Translations under genes and position numbers: made by a program
Part shown: positions 17,430-27,268 of the stretch, one piece after another
Layout: every line of letters starts with the position of its first letter
How positions within the stretch are numbered: position 1 is the stretch's first letter
Notes under the pieces: model-generated
Database searches by the model: none
Told to the model about the DNA's origin: nothing
Seen by the model: the letters and a program-made list of their open reading frames with translations, nothing else
From: Clostridiales bacterium
GTDB lineage: Bacteria > Bacillota > Clostridia > Oscillospirales > Oscillospiraceae
NCBI GenBank assembly: GCA_021203185.1
Contig: JAJQBR010000099.1
Span: 1 to 37,846, forward strand
Reading direction: 5' to 3'
DNA: 37,846 nucleotides

Positions 17430-19318
17430 TTCTCCGCCTCCAGCTCCAGGGACAGCGTTTCCCACTCCTCGTAGAGAGCGGAAAGCTGCTCCTCCAACAC
17501 CTGCTGCTCCGCTGTCAGCTCCTGGAGCCGCTGGTAGTCGGTGGCGTGGGCCTCCATCTCGCTCTCCAGGTCGGCCTGTCGGCCCTCGGGTCTGGCAAGC
17601 TCCCGCTCAATTTGACTCAGGCGCTTTGCCAACTGCTGGGTGCCGCCGGTGCGTGTGGGCTGCTCCTTTTTGGGCTTTTCCGCTTGGGGCTGGAGGACGC
17701 TGCGCAGTTCTTCCTCTCTGGCCTTCTTCGCCAGCCACGCCTCATAGCCGCCCCGGAAGTCGGTGATGTGGCCGTCCTCCAACACCCAGATGCGGGTGGC
17801 AAAGCGGTTGATGAAGTACCGGTCGTGAGAGACGAACAGCAGCGCCCCGTCGTATTCCTCCACGGCGGACTCGATCCACTCTCTGGAGGCGATATCCAGA
17901 TGGTTGGTGGGTTCGTCCAGCACCAGCAAATTGATGCGCTGGTCCATGAGCATACACAGCCGCAGGCGGCTCTGCTCCCCGCCGGAGAGGGTGGAAACCT
18001 CCTTAAACACGTCGTCCCCCTGGAAGCGGAAGGCCCCCAGCCGATCCCTGGCCTCCTGCGCCGTGCAGTTCTGGGCGTAGAGCATGGTGTCCAGCAACGT
18101 CCGGTCAGGCCGGTCAAACCGGATGATTTGGGGCAGGTAGCCGGGACGCACCGAGGGGCCGAAGTGGATATTTCCCCGGTAATCCTTGTCCTCTCCCAGC
18201 AGGATTTTCAAAAAAGTGGTCTTGCCGGTGCCATTATCCCCCAACAGGGCGATGCGCTCCCCGCCGATGACCTCTAAATTCACATTGGAGAAGAGACTGC
18301 GGCTGCCGAAGGATTTGCCCAGCCCGGTCAGGGTGAACAACTCGTCTCCCCGGAAGTCCCGTGTGGCGAAGCCCATAGTCATGGCCCGCTCCTTCCCCAC
18401 CGGACGATCCGTGGTGTGCAGCCGTTCCACCCGCTTCTCGATAGCGAAGGCGGTTTTGTGCATTTTCTCCGTCCCCCGCTCGTGCATCAGGGTGGCGGTG
18501 GCGGTCAGCTGGGCGATTTTGGCCTGCTCCTTCTGGTACTGCTTCAACTGCTCCTGGTAGCGTTTTTCCTTCTCCACCACGTAAAACGAGTAGTTCCCGG
18601 CGTAGAAGCTGGCCTTGCCCCGGTCAATTTCTATCACCCGCTGCACCACCCGGTCCAGAAAGTACCGGTCGTGGGAGATGGCCAAAACCGTCCCCCGGAA
18701 CCCCTCCAGGTAGCGCTCCAGCCACTCCACAGCGTGGAGATCCAGGTGGTTGGTGGGTTCGTCCAGCAGGAGGATGTCTGTGTCCTCCAGAATCAGCCGC
18801 CCCAGGTTGACACGGGTTTTTTCGCCGCCGGAGAGCATCTCGAAGGGCTGCTTGCGCATCTCCGGAGAGATGCCCAGGCCGTTGCAGACCTTGCTGATTT
18901 GCACCGGGATGTCGTAGCCCCCTGCACGGGCAAATTCCGCGCTGAGGAAATCGTAGCGGTTCAGCGTCTGGGGAGAGGTATCCCCCGCCGCCATTTTTGC
19001 GGCCAATTCCTCCATCTCCCGCTCCATCTTGTGGACCCGGACAAAGGCGTCGTCCAGCACCCCCTCCACGGTGCAGCCATAGGGGTAGACGGGGATTTGG
19101 GAGATAAGGCCCAACCGCTTGCCGGGGGCGATGGTGATCACGCCCTCGTCGTAGTCGTATTCCCCGGTCAAAATCTTGAACAGGGTGGTCTTTCCGCAGC
19201 CGTTTTTGCCCAGGATACCCACACGCTCCCCCTGGTTCACCTGGAAGGAGAGGCCGTCCAGCAGGTTGTCCCCAATGGTAAAGGATTTTACCAGATTTGT
19301 CACCGATACATCGATCAT
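17426..19318 (-). CDS. ABC-F family ATP-binding protein
   Basis: Two ABC domains (LGKNGCGKTT, LGDNGTGKTT; LSGGEKTRV, LSGGEQSRL; LLLDEPTNHLD, LVLDEPTNHLD), no TM segments, C-terminal coiled coil. Confidence 0.95.
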   Translation of the reverse strand: MIDVSVTNLVKSFTIGDNLLDGLSFQVNQGERVGILGKNGCGKTTLFKILTGEYDYDEGVITIAPGKRLGLISQIPVYPYGCTVEGVLDDAFVRVHKMEREMEELAAKMAAGDTSPQTLNRYDFLSAEFARAGGYDIPVQISKVCNGLGISPEMRKQPFEMLSGGEKTRVNLGRLILEDTDILLLDEPTNHLDLHAVEWLERYLEGFRGTVLAISHDRYFLDRVVQRVIEIDRGKASFYAGNYSFYVVEKEKRYQEQLKQYQKEQAKIAQLTATATLMHERGTEKMHKTAFAIEKRVERLHTTDRPVGKERAMTMGFATRDFRGDELFTLTGLGKSFGSRSLFSNVNLEVIGGERIALLGDNGTGKTTFLKILLGEDKDYRGNIHFGPSVRPGYLPQIIRFDRPDRTLLDTMLYAQNCTAQEARDRLGAFRFQGDDVFKEVSTLSGGEQSRLRLCMLMDQRINLLVLDEPTNHLDIASREWIESAVEEYDGALLFVSHDRYFINRFATRIWVLEDGHITDFRGGYEAWLAKKAREEELRSVLQPQAEKPKKEQPTRTGGTQQLAKRLSQIERELARPEGRQADLESEMEAHATDYQRLQELTAEQQVLEEQLSALYEEWETLSLELEAEK

Positions 19319-19379
19319 TTTCTCTACTCTACCGCCGTTTTCATTCTGTAAAGTATAATCGCTTCACAGTTGTTTTTCG

Positions 19380-20771
19380 TTATGTTTCGCTGGTAATCCC
19401 CTTGATATACTCCACCAGCTCTTCCATTTTCATGCCGCGGCTGGCCTTGCACAGCACGGTGCAGCCGGGTTTGACCACCTGATCCAGCACGGCTTTGGCC
19501 TCCTCCTTGGTGGGACGGGCATAGCACTCCGTTTCGGGGTATTCCGCCGCGCCATTGTAGATGTTCTCCGCCAGGTCGCCCACGGCGATGAGGATGTCGA
19601 TGCCGCACTGCCCCACGAAGCGTCCCACGCCCTCGTGGAGGGTGGGACCGAGAGAACCCAGCTCCAGCATATCCCCCAACACGGCGATGCGCTTGCCGCC
19701 GGAGAACTTGGACAGCACATCCACCGCCGCCCGCATGGACTGAGGGTTGGCGTTGTAGGTGTCGTTGAGGATGGTAATGCCCTCCCCCCGGTGGATGATG
19801 TCCATGCGCATCCGGGTGGGGACAAAGGCGGTAACGCCCCGGCGAATCTCCTCGGTGGTCATACCAAACCAACTGCCCACGGCGCTGGCAGAGAGGACGG
19901 AGTAAATCATATAACTGCCCAGGCCGGGGATGGTCTGCTTCCAGCTGTCCTGGGGTGCCTTGACCTCCATGACCATGTGGTCGTCATAGTTCTCATCCAG
20001 ACTGAGGCAGCGGAAGGTGTTCCCCTCCCCTGCGCCGCACCACATGATCTGCTGGCGCAGCTTGCCCTCCAGGGTGCGCAGCAGCGGGTCGTCGCCGTTG
20101 AGAATGGCCGCGCCCTTGCCGGTCATGCCGTTGAAAATTTCGCTCTTGGCCCGGAGGGTGTTCTCCCGGCTGCCCAGGTTTTCGATGTGGGCGTCCCCGA
20201 TGTTGGTGATAACCGCCACGTCCGGGCAGACGATTTTTGTCAGGTAGTCGATTTCTCCCAGGTGGTTCATGCCCATCTCCACCACAGCCACCTCATGCTG
20301 GCTGTCCAGCCGAAACAGGGTCTTGGGAACGCCGATGTTGTTGTTGAAGTTGCCCTCAGTTTTCAGCACCCGGAACCGCTCGCTTAGCACAGCGGCAATC
20401 ATGTCTTTGGTGGTGGTCTTGCCCACGCTGCCAGTGACGCCCACCACCTTCACCTGGAACTTGTGACGGTAGTACCGGGCCAGGTTCCCAAGAGCCAGGG
20501 TGGTGTCGTCCACCTTAATATAGAACTTCTCCGGGTCATAGTGATTCAGCTCCACGGCGGTCAACGTCCCGGCGGCGCCGGATTGCAGCGCCTTTGTGAT
20601 ATAAGAATGGCCATCGAACCGCTCTCCCACCAGGGGGACAAACAGCGCGCCCAGGCTCATGGCCCGGCTGTCGGTGTCCACGGAGCTGACCAGCACATTC
20701 AGGTTCCGAAAGCTGCCCAGCAGCCTGCCGTGGACGGCTTCAACGATTTCCCGCAGGGTAATGGGTTCCAT
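19380..20771 (-). CDS. murF: UDP-N-acetylmuramoyl-tripeptide--D-alanyl-D-alanine ligase
   Basis: GVTGSVGKTTTKDMIAAVL, EGNFNNNIGVPKTL, VVEMGMNHLGEI, NDTYNANPQSMRAA. Confidence 0.95.
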   Translation of the reverse strand: MEPITLREIVEAVHGRLLGSFRNLNVLVSSVDTDSRAMSLGALFVPLVGERFDGHSYITKALQSGAAGTLTAVELNHYDPEKFYIKVDDTTLALGNLARYYRHKFQVKVVGVTGSVGKTTTKDMIAAVLSERFRVLKTEGNFNNNIGVPKTLFRLDSQHEVAVVEMGMNHLGEIDYLTKIVCPDVAVITNIGDAHIENLGSRENTLRAKSEIFNGMTGKGAAILNGDDPLLRTLEGKLRQQIMWCGAGEGNTFRCLSLDENYDDHMVMEVKAPQDSWKQTIPGLGSYMIYSVLSASAVGSWFGMTTEEIRRGVTAFVPTRMRMDIIHRGEGITILNDTYNANPQSMRAAVDVLSKFSGGKRIAVLGDMLELGSLGPTLHEGVGRFVGQCGIDILIAVGDLAENIYNGAAEYPETECYARPTKEEAKAVLDQVVKPGCTVLCKASRGMKMEELVEYIKGITSET

Positions 20772-20789
20772 TTTCTCCTCCAGTCCCGG

Positions 20790-21836
20790 TCAGCCCCTGA
20801 TGCGCAGGGACTCGTTGACGATGGTTTCGCACAGTTCACCGTAGCTGATGCCCACCACGGCGGCCTCCTGGGGTACAAGGCTGGTGGGGGTCATGCCGGG
20901 CAGGGTGTTGATCTCCAGAAACCAGGGAGTGCCTTCCTCGGTGACGATAAAATCTGCCCTGGCGTACACCGCCATACCCACGGCGCGGAACACCTTTTCC
21001 GTGTCCGAGCGCAGGCGGCGCTCCCACTCCGCCGGGATGGGGGCCGGGGTGACTTCCTCCGCCGCGCCGGGCTGGTACTTGTTCTCGTAATCGTAAAAGC
21101 CGGTCTTGGGGATAATTTCGATGGAGGGCAGCGCCCGGTCCACCAGGTAGGCCACCTGAATTTCCCGCCCGGCCACATACTGCTCCAGCACCACGCTGGC
21201 CCCCAGGGGGATACAGTTTTCCAGCGCCTGCGCCAGCTCCTCCCGGGTGCGGGCGATGGCCACGCCGATGGAGCTGCCGGAGGCCAGAGGCTTCACCACT
21301 ACGGGGAGGGCGGTGCGCCGGGCAATGGCGGGGATCTCCTCCGGGGTGTAGGCGACCTTCTCCCAGGCGGGGGTCTGAACGCCGGTGGGGATGACCAGCT
21401 TTTTGGTCAGATCCTTGTCCATGGCGATGGCCGCCGCCAGAAATCCGGTGCCGGTGAAGGGGATGCCCAGGGTCTCCAGCGTGGCCTGGATGCGCCCGTC
21501 CTCGCCGCAGGCCCCATGGAGGGCCAGAAAGACGATGTCCGCCAGGCGGCACAGCTCCAACACGCCCTTTCCAAAGAGACTGTCGCTCTTCCACTTTCGG
21601 GCCGCCTTCAGTTTTTCCAAATCCGGAGCCTGGCGGGAGACCTTTTTCCAGTGTTCGGGCAGCGGGGCGTGAAACAGCGCCTCCAGAGACTGGGTTTCGT
21701 CCTCAATGCCCAGATACAGATCCACCAGAGCCACCTGATGGCCCCGGCCCCGCAGGGCCTCAGACACCAACACGCCGGAGGACAGGGAGACGTTGCGCTC
21801 GTCGCTGAGGCCCCCCGCTAAAACAACGATTTTCAT
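20790..21836 (-). CDS. ddl: D-alanine--D-alanine ligase
   Basis: MKIVVLAGGLSDERNVSLSSG, FLALHGACGEDGRIQ, VVKPLASGSSIGV, FLEINTLPGMTPTSLVP. Confidence 0.95.
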   Translation of the reverse strand: MKIVVLAGGLSDERNVSLSSGVLVSEALRGRGHQVALVDLYLGIEDETQSLEALFHAPLPEHWKKVSRQAPDLEKLKAARKWKSDSLFGKGVLELCRLADIVFLALHGACGEDGRIQATLETLGIPFTGTGFLAAAIAMDKDLTKKLVIPTGVQTPAWEKVAYTPEEIPAIARRTALPVVVKPLASGSSIGVAIARTREELAQALENCIPLGASVVLEQYVAGREIQVAYLVDRALPSIEIIPKTGFYDYENKYQPGAAEEVTPAPIPAEWERRLRSDTEKVFRAVGMAVYARADFIVTEEGTPWFLEINTLPGMTPTSLVPQEAAVVGISYGELCETIVNESLRIRG

Positions 21837-22041
21837 AGGGTTAAAACTCCTTTTCGCGGAGATCAGGCAGCGTTTTCCCACCGTCGCGCGCAAAGCGGAA
21901 CGGGACTGCGGAGCCGGAACGCCCGCCGCTGCCACAAGATTTACATACGATATTTAGTATAGCACACCGGAAAGCGTAACACAACCGAAAAATCAGGGGG
22001 AATCTTGGGTAAAAAAATTTCCGCTCACCCCAAATTTCCTC

Positions 22042-22070
22042 TTGCAAAAGGGCGGAGAGGGTGGTACAAT
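22042..22070 (+). promoter_or_regulatory. Promoter of SRP RNA gene
   Basis: TTGCAA-17 bp-TACAAT, about 7 nt before the RNA 5' end. Confidence 0.65.
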
Positions 22071-22075
22071 ATGCG

Positions 22076-22209
22076 ATAGCTCCGGCGGGGCGAAGAGACG
22101 GTCCTGCGCAACGGCAGACCGTGAACCAGGTCAGGCGGGGAACCGAGCAGCCTTAAGCGGACCCTGTTGTGTGCCGCAGACAGCCGTTTCCAAACTCTGC
22201 CGGAGTGTT
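22076..22209 (+). ncRNA. ffs: Signal recognition particle RNA (4.5S-like)
   Basis: Domain IV-like CCAGGTCAGGCGGGGAACCGAGCAGCC; terminal CTCCGGC/GCCGGAG pairing; located immediately upstream of dnaX as in many Firmicutes. Exact ends approximate. Confidence 0.85.
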
Positions 22210-22213
22210 TATG

Positions 22214-22291
22214 TTAGCTATTAGCTATTAGCCGTTAGCTGTTAGTCAGGTACTGCCAGCTAAGAGCTAAAAGCTAATAGCTAATAGCTTA
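22214..22291. repeat. Palindromic TAGC-type repeat between ffs and dnaX
   Basis: TTAGCTATTAGCTATTAGCCGTTAGCTGTTAG ... CTAAGAGCTAAAAGCTAATAGCTAATAG; centre TCAGGTACTGCCAG matches element at 11327-11549 (TCAGGTACTACCAG). Confidence 0.75.
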
Positions 22292-22308
22292 TTTTGGAGG
22301 TGGGAACG

Positions 22309-24243
22309 GTGTACCAGGCCCTGTATCGCAAATGGCGGCCCCAGACCTTTGACGATGTGGTGGGGCAGTCCCATATTACCCGGACGCTGAAAAAACAGGT
22401 CGTCACCGGCCACCTGTCCCACGCCTACCTGTTCACCGGCACCCGCGGCACCGGCAAGACCACCTGCGCCAAACTGCTGGCCAAAGCGGTGAACTGCGAG
22501 AACCCGGTGGGGGGCAACCCCTGCGGCCAATGCGCCGCCTGCCGGGGCATTGACAGCGGTTCCATCCTGGACGTGGTGGAACTGGATGCTGCCTCCAACA
22601 ACGGCGTGGACCAGGTCCGCGCCCTCCGGGACGAGGCGGTCTACGCCCCCGCCGCAGTGCGCCGCCGGGTGTACATCATCGACGAGGTGCATATGCTGTC
22701 GGTGGCCGCTTTCAACGCCCTGCTGAAAATTTTGGAGGAGCCGCCGGAACACCTGATGTTCATTCTGGCTACCACCGAGCTGCACAAGGTCCCCGCCACC
22801 ATTTTGTCCCGGTGCCAGCGCTTCTCCTTTAAGCGCATCCAGCCCGCCGACATCCAAAACCGCCTGCGGTATATTGCCCAGGCGGAGGGCATCGACCTGA
22901 CCGAGGACGGAGCGGCGCTGCTGGCCCGGCTGGCGGACGGCGCTCTGCGGGACGCCCTTTCACTGCTGGATCAGTGTGCGGTCTCCGGTGGACGGGTGGA
23001 CAAAGATGCGGTGCTGGACGCTCTAGGCCTGGCTGGCAACACCAAAACCGCCCACATTATGAACCACATCCGCCGGGGGGAGACTGCCCAGGCCCTGACC
23101 GAGCTGGGGGAGCTGTACGCCGCCGGTAAAGACGTGGGCGCGGTACTCTCCGAACTGGCGGGGCTGACCCGCGACCTGCTGCTGCGGCAGACCACGGGCG
23201 GCAGCGCACCCGGCCTGATGGCCGGGGGATATGACGAGGCCACCATGCAGGCCCTGTCGAGGGGGCTTTCCAGCCAGCGGCTGTTGCATATGCTGACCCT
23301 GCTCCAGGACGCCCAGGCCAAATTAAAAACCAGCGCCAACCGGCGCACCGACGCAGAACTTTGCCTCATCCGGCTGTGTGACCGGACGCTGGACGGTTCG
23401 GTGCTGAGCCTCTCCGAGCGGCTCAGCCGCATCGAGGCGGCCTGGGCCACCGGGCAATTGGGCGGCGGTGGGGATCTCCTCCCTTCTTATGCTGCATCCC
23501 AGGCAGATGAGCCGGGGAAGGAGGCCATCCCCGAACCTTCCGCCTCCCAGAAGGAGGCAGCGACAGAGCCGCCGGTTCTGTCTGCGCCGCCGCCGGAGAG
23601 CGTTCCCGACCCGGAATCGACGCCGCCCCTCCCGGAAGAACCGCCCGTTTGGGAAGCGCCGCCTTTTCCCGAAGAACCATCCCTCCCCGAACCGCCTCCT
23701 GTCTCTCAGGCAGTGACTCATCCTGCCCGACCGGCGCAGTCTCCGGCCAAGAAGATACCACAGAAAAAGGCGACCCAATTGACTGGAGACCCTCGGTTCT
23801 GGCAGGAGTTGGCCCCTGCGCTGCGGGAAGTCTTGGGTCCAATGGCGTATTTGGGGTATATTTCTACGCAGATGGTGTCAGGTCTGTATGCCGACGGCGT
23901 ATTGACCCTGTATTGCAACGATGAAGGAGCAAAAAAGTGGTTCTCTGGCGAGGACCTCCGGGCCAAATTGGAGCAGGCCGCCGCCGCCAAAGCCCACCGC
24001 CCGGTGCAGGTGCAGCTGGTGGTGGGAAAGCCACCAAAAGAAAATGGTTCCAAACCGGATCTGCCTCGTCGAGAGGGAAGCCCAGTTCCACAGCCCCCGC
24101 ATACAGAGTCAGCGTCTGCTGTGCCAGCGCCGTCCGGGAAGGCAGAACCCGCCCCGGAGCCGTCCGCAGCTGCGGCGGATCTGATGGAAGAACTGCTGGC
24201 CTTCGCCCGGGGCGAGGGAAAAAATATCGTAACGGTGGAGTGA
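22309..24243 (+). CDS. dnaX: DNA polymerase III subunit gamma/tau
   Basis: VYQALYRKWRPQTFDDVVGQSHI, GTRGTGKTTCAKLLAKAVNC, EVHMLSVAAFNALLKILEEPP; GTG 22309 with TTGGAGGTGGG upstream. Confidence 0.96.
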   Translation: MYQALYRKWRPQTFDDVVGQSHITRTLKKQVVTGHLSHAYLFTGTRGTGKTTCAKLLAKAVNCENPVGGNPCGQCAACRGIDSGSILDVVELDAASNNGVDQVRALRDEAVYAPAAVRRRVYIIDEVHMLSVAAFNALLKILEEPPEHLMFILATTELHKVPATILSRCQRFSFKRIQPADIQNRLRYIAQAEGIDLTEDGAALLARLADGALRDALSLLDQCAVSGGRVDKDAVLDALGLAGNTKTAHIMNHIRRGETAQALTELGELYAAGKDVGAVLSELAGLTRDLLLRQTTGGSAPGLMAGGYDEATMQALSRGLSSQRLLHMLTLLQDAQAKLKTSANRRTDAELCLIRLCDRTLDGSVLSLSERLSRIEAAWATGQLGGGGDLLPSYAASQADEPGKEAIPEPSASQKEAATEPPVLSAPPPESVPDPESTPPLPEEPPVWEAPPFPEEPSLPEPPPVSQAVTHPARPAQSPAKKIPQKKATQLTGDPRFWQELAPALREVLGPMAYLGYISTQMVSGLYADGVLTLYCNDEGAKKWFSGEDLRAKLEQAAAAKAHRPVQVQLVVGKPPKENGSKPDLPRREGSPVPQPPHTESASAVPAPSGKAEPAPEPSAAAADLMEELLAFARGEGKNIVTVE

Positions 24244-24249
24244 TAAATC

Positions 24250-24403
24250 ATGTGCAATTTGCAATGAGCAATTAGCAGGGAATGGGTTTTCAGACCTGCT
24301 CGCTGCAATGGAGTTGCCGGAAAACAAGCGGTGTTCCTCGCCGCAAGGCGATGGGAAAAGGCTGGTTGATGCTATAATTGCACATTGCTAATCGCTAATT
24401 AAA
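24250..24403. repeat. Pair of inverted ATTGC-type arrays flanking about 90 bp
   Basis: Left TGCAATTTGCAATGAGCAATTAGCA; right TAATTGCACATTGCTAATCGCTAATT in inverse orientation. Confidence 0.6.
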
Positions 24404-24423
24404 CAACAGAGGAGTTTCAAACC

Positions 24424-24777
24424 ATGGCAAAAGGATACAACAGCCGCAACCTGCGGGGCATGGGCGGCATAGACAAGAACACACTGCGTCAGGCCCAGAA
24501 GATGTCCGCCGATATGCAGAAAAGCCAGACCAACCTCCAGAACCGGGAGTATTCCGCCCAATCCGGCGGCGGCACGGTGAAGGTGGTGGTTTCAGGCCAA
24601 CACCGGCTGAAATCCATCGCCATCGACCCGGAGGCCCTGTCCCCAGAGGACGCGGAGCTGCTCCAGGATATGGTACTCATCGCCGTCAACGACGCCATGG
24701 CCCAGGCGGACAAGGATGCCGCCGACACCATGAACCGCATCACCGGCGGACTGAACCTGGGTAATTTGGGGCTGTAA
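24424..24777 (+). CDS. YbaB/EbfC family nucleoid-associated protein
   Basis: MQKSQTNLQNREYSAQSGGGTVKVVVSGQHRLKSIAIDPEAL; downstream of dnaX. Confidence 0.93.
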   Translation: MAKGYNSRNLRGMGGIDKNTLRQAQKMSADMQKSQTNLQNREYSAQSGGGTVKVVVSGQHRLKSIAIDPEALSPEDAELLQDMVLIAVNDAMAQADKDAADTMNRITGGLNLGNLGL

Positions 24778-24823
24778 TGATTCCCATCTGAGAGACACCC
24801 GAAGAAGAAAGGGGAAACAAACC

Positions 24824-25147
24824 GTGGACTGGTTTCGCAGACAGGAGAAAAAAACGCCTTCCCGCCCGATTACGGCTGATACCGTGCGGCGGCGTGTGGT
24901 GTTCCACGGCCAGGTGCAGGGGGTCGGCTTCCGCTGGCAGGCGGCAAACCTGGCCCGCCAAATGGGACTGACGGGCTGGGTGCGGAATTGTGACGACGGC
25001 ACGGTGGAGATGGAAGTGCAGGGGCCAGGCGCTAACCTTGACGAGATGCTGGCGGATATCCGCCGTCTGCGCTACGTCCGGGTGGACCGGATGGAAGTGT
25101 CAGACATCGCCACGGTGCCGGAGCAGGAGTTCCGGGTCACCTACTGA
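24824..25147 (+). CDS. Acylphosphatase
   Basis: RRVVFHGQVQGVGFRWQAANLARQMGLTGWVRNCDDGTVEMEVQG signature; GTG start. Confidence 0.93.
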   Translation: MDWFRRQEKKTPSRPITADTVRRRVVFHGQVQGVGFRWQAANLARQMGLTGWVRNCDDGTVEMEVQGPGANLDEMLADIRRLRYVRVDRMEVSDIATVPEQEFRVTY

Positions 25148-25192
25148 CTGGGACGCCGATACCCTATCATTTTGGAAGGACAGGTGACAGAA

Positions 25193-25399
25193 ATGACCGT
25201 ACTGTGGCTGCTCATTTTCCTCTGCATTGGCGCAATGCTGTGGTCGGGGGGGAAGCTCTACCGTATTCACATGAGCCAAAAGGACTCGGCGGAACAGACG
25301 GAGGAAGCAAAGGCGGCGGAAGACTACGCCCTGAAACGCTCCGGTGTACTGCTGGGGTGTATGCTGGTGCTATGCCTGATAAGGAACATTTTTTGGTGA
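25193..25399 (+). CDS. Small two-TM hypothetical membrane protein
   Basis: MTVLWLLIFLCIGAMLWSGGKLYRIH...RSGVLLGCMLVLCLIRNIFW; upstream AGGTGACAGAA; terminator follows. Confidence 0.55.
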   Translation: MTVLWLLIFLCIGAMLWSGGKLYRIHMSQKDSAEQTEEAKAAEDYALKRSGVLLGCMLVLCLIRNIFW

Positions 25400-25442
25400 G
25401 AAGCTGCGCCAGACGGATGAAAAAAATGACCAAAACCATAGA

Positions 25443-25487
25443 AAGTCACGCGGACGGAAGTTTTTCCGATGCCCGCGTGACTTTTTT
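25443..25487 (+). terminator. Rho-independent terminator of the dnaX-downstream genes
   Basis: AAGTCACGCGG...CCGCGTGACTTTTTT. Confidence 0.85.
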
Positions 25488-25493
25488 GCAATA

Positions 25494-25560
25494 ATTGGTT
25501 ATCCCATTCACTCAGCCATACGCCAGAAACCCCTCCGCTACTTGAGCTGGCTGTCCAGCC
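25494..25560. repeat. Half copy of the MITE-like family
   Basis: ATTGGTTATCCCATTCACTCAGCCATACGCCAGAAACCCCTCCGC resembles the right arm of the 36140-36251 copy. Confidence 0.6.
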
Positions 25561-25566
25561 GGTAAA

Positions 25567-27264
25567 TCATTGCTCCTCCGCCCCGGAGCCGATAAAGTAG
25601 GTGAAGTTCATCTGGTTCAGCGCCACTTCAGCCAGGTTGACACAACTGTTGCCCATACGGTCGATGCAGTGCAGGATGTCCATAAAGGGGGCGGACAGCC
25701 GCTTTTCGCAGGTCCCGGCGCTGACGCGCTTCATATGCTGCTTGCGCATTTCGATGTCCAGATCCAGCACGATTTCCCGGTTCTGGATGGTCTGCTCCAG
25801 GTTCTCTAAACTGCCGCTGGCCAGGGCTTTGATGGCGTCGGCGTACATGGTCTCGATATAGCTCAGGCTCCGCTCCAGGTCGTCGATGGCCTGCTGGGAG
25901 TAGTCGTATTTTTTGTCCTTCCGCTTCTGCATGGTGGCGGACAACTCCACCGCCAGGCTGCCCATCCGGTCTACGTCGCTGAGAACGTACAGCAGCTGGG
26001 CGGTCTGAGCCGCCTGCTGTTCGGTCAGCGCGCCGGAGGAGAACAGGTCGGCCAGATATTCGTTGATTTCGTTGTGGAGGGACTCCACCGCCTCGCCGTA
26101 GTGATCCACCTCCTGCAAGCCCAGCGCATCCCGGTTTTTCACCGCGTTCATCAGCTGGAGCAGCATAGTTTTGACCATACCGCTGCAATGCAGCACCTCT
26201 TTGGCTACCAGCTGGAGGGCGGCGGCAGGCTGATTCAGCACGTTTTTGTCCAGGAACCGGGGGACGGACAGGTTCTTCCCCTCGTCCTTGCCGGTGGGGA
26301 TGAGGGTGGTGACGATTTTTACCATAATACCCAGCAGGGGAATCCAAATCAGGGTCATGGTGATGTTGAAGATGGTGTGGGCATTGGCGATCTGCCGGGA
26401 AATCACATCCACCTCCGCGCCCTTGGGTGAGATATACTGGATGAAGGCCGCATAGGGCTTCACGAACCAGATAAACACCAGCGCGCCGGAGATGTTGAAG
26501 ATGCTGTGGGCAATGGCGGTGCGCTTGGCGTCCTTGGACTGGCCCACGCTGGCCAGCAGCGCGGTGATGGTGGTACCAATGTTGTCGCCCAGCAGAATGG
26601 GGATGGCTCCGGCCAGGCCCAGGATGCTGGTCACGCCGTCGGACCCCGCTTGAGACGCGAAGTTTTGCAGCACCGCGATGGTGGCGCTGCTGCTCTGAAC
26701 CACCAGGGTCATCAGCGTACCCACGGCCACGCCCAGCACCGGGATGTCCGCAACCTGGGCAATCATGTTGGTAAACACCGGGCTGGAAGCCAGGGGCTTC
26801 ATAACGCTGCCCATGGTCTCGATGCCCAGGAACAGCAGGCCGAAGGCGAACACCGTCCCGGCGATGTTCTTTACCCGCTCGTTTTTGGAGACAAAGTTCA
26901 CGATAAAGCCTGCGAACACGAACACATAGATATAATCGCTGATTTTAAAGGCGATGATCTGGGCGGTGATGGTAGTGCCGATGTTAGCGCCGAAGATGAT
27001 GGAGATGGCCTGGGGCAGGCTCATCAGTCCCGCGCTGACAAAACCGATGGCCATGACGGTAGTGGCGCTGCTGCTCTGGAGTACCGCCGTCACCAGCGCG
27101 CCGGCCAGCACGCCCATGATCCGGTTCCGGGTCAGCAGGCCCAGGATCTGTTTCATCCGCTCGCCCGCCGCTTTCTGGAGGCACTCGCTCATCAGGTTCA
27201 TGCCGTAGATGAAGATGGCCAAGCCGCCCAGCAGACCAAAGACGATTTCTAATGTATCGTTCAT
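25567..27264 (-). CDS. Na/Pi cotransporter family protein with C-terminal PhoU-like domain
   Basis: Duplicated QSSSATT / QSSSATI motifs, GANIGTTITAQ and GDNIGTTITALLAS; PhoU-like helical C-terminus. Confidence 0.93.
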   Translation of the reverse strand: MNDTLEIVFGLLGGLAIFIYGMNLMSECLQKAAGERMKQILGLLTRNRIMGVLAGALVTAVLQSSSATTVMAIGFVSAGLMSLPQAISIIFGANIGTTITAQIIAFKISDYIYVFVFAGFIVNFVSKNERVKNIAGTVFAFGLLFLGIETMGSVMKPLASSPVFTNMIAQVADIPVLGVAVGTLMTLVVQSSSATIAVLQNFASQAGSDGVTSILGLAGAIPILLGDNIGTTITALLASVGQSKDAKRTAIAHSIFNISGALVFIWFVKPYAAFIQYISPKGAEVDVISRQIANAHTIFNITMTLIWIPLLGIMVKIVTTLIPTGKDEGKNLSVPRFLDKNVLNQPAAALQLVAKEVLHCSGMVKTMLLQLMNAVKNRDALGLQEVDHYGEAVESLHNEINEYLADLFSSGALTEQQAAQTAQLLYVLSDVDRMGSLAVELSATMQKRKDKKYDYSQQAIDDLERSLSYIETMYADAIKALASGSLENLEQTIQNREIVLDLDIEMRKQHMKRVSAGTCEKRLSAPFMDILHCIDRMGNSCVNLAEVALNQMNFTYFIGSGAEEQ

Positions 27265-27268
27265 ACTC

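Noticed and set aside
22042-22224. 60-aa ORF MQKGGEGGTICDSSGG...
   Set aside because: Lies over the SRP RNA gene and its promoter.
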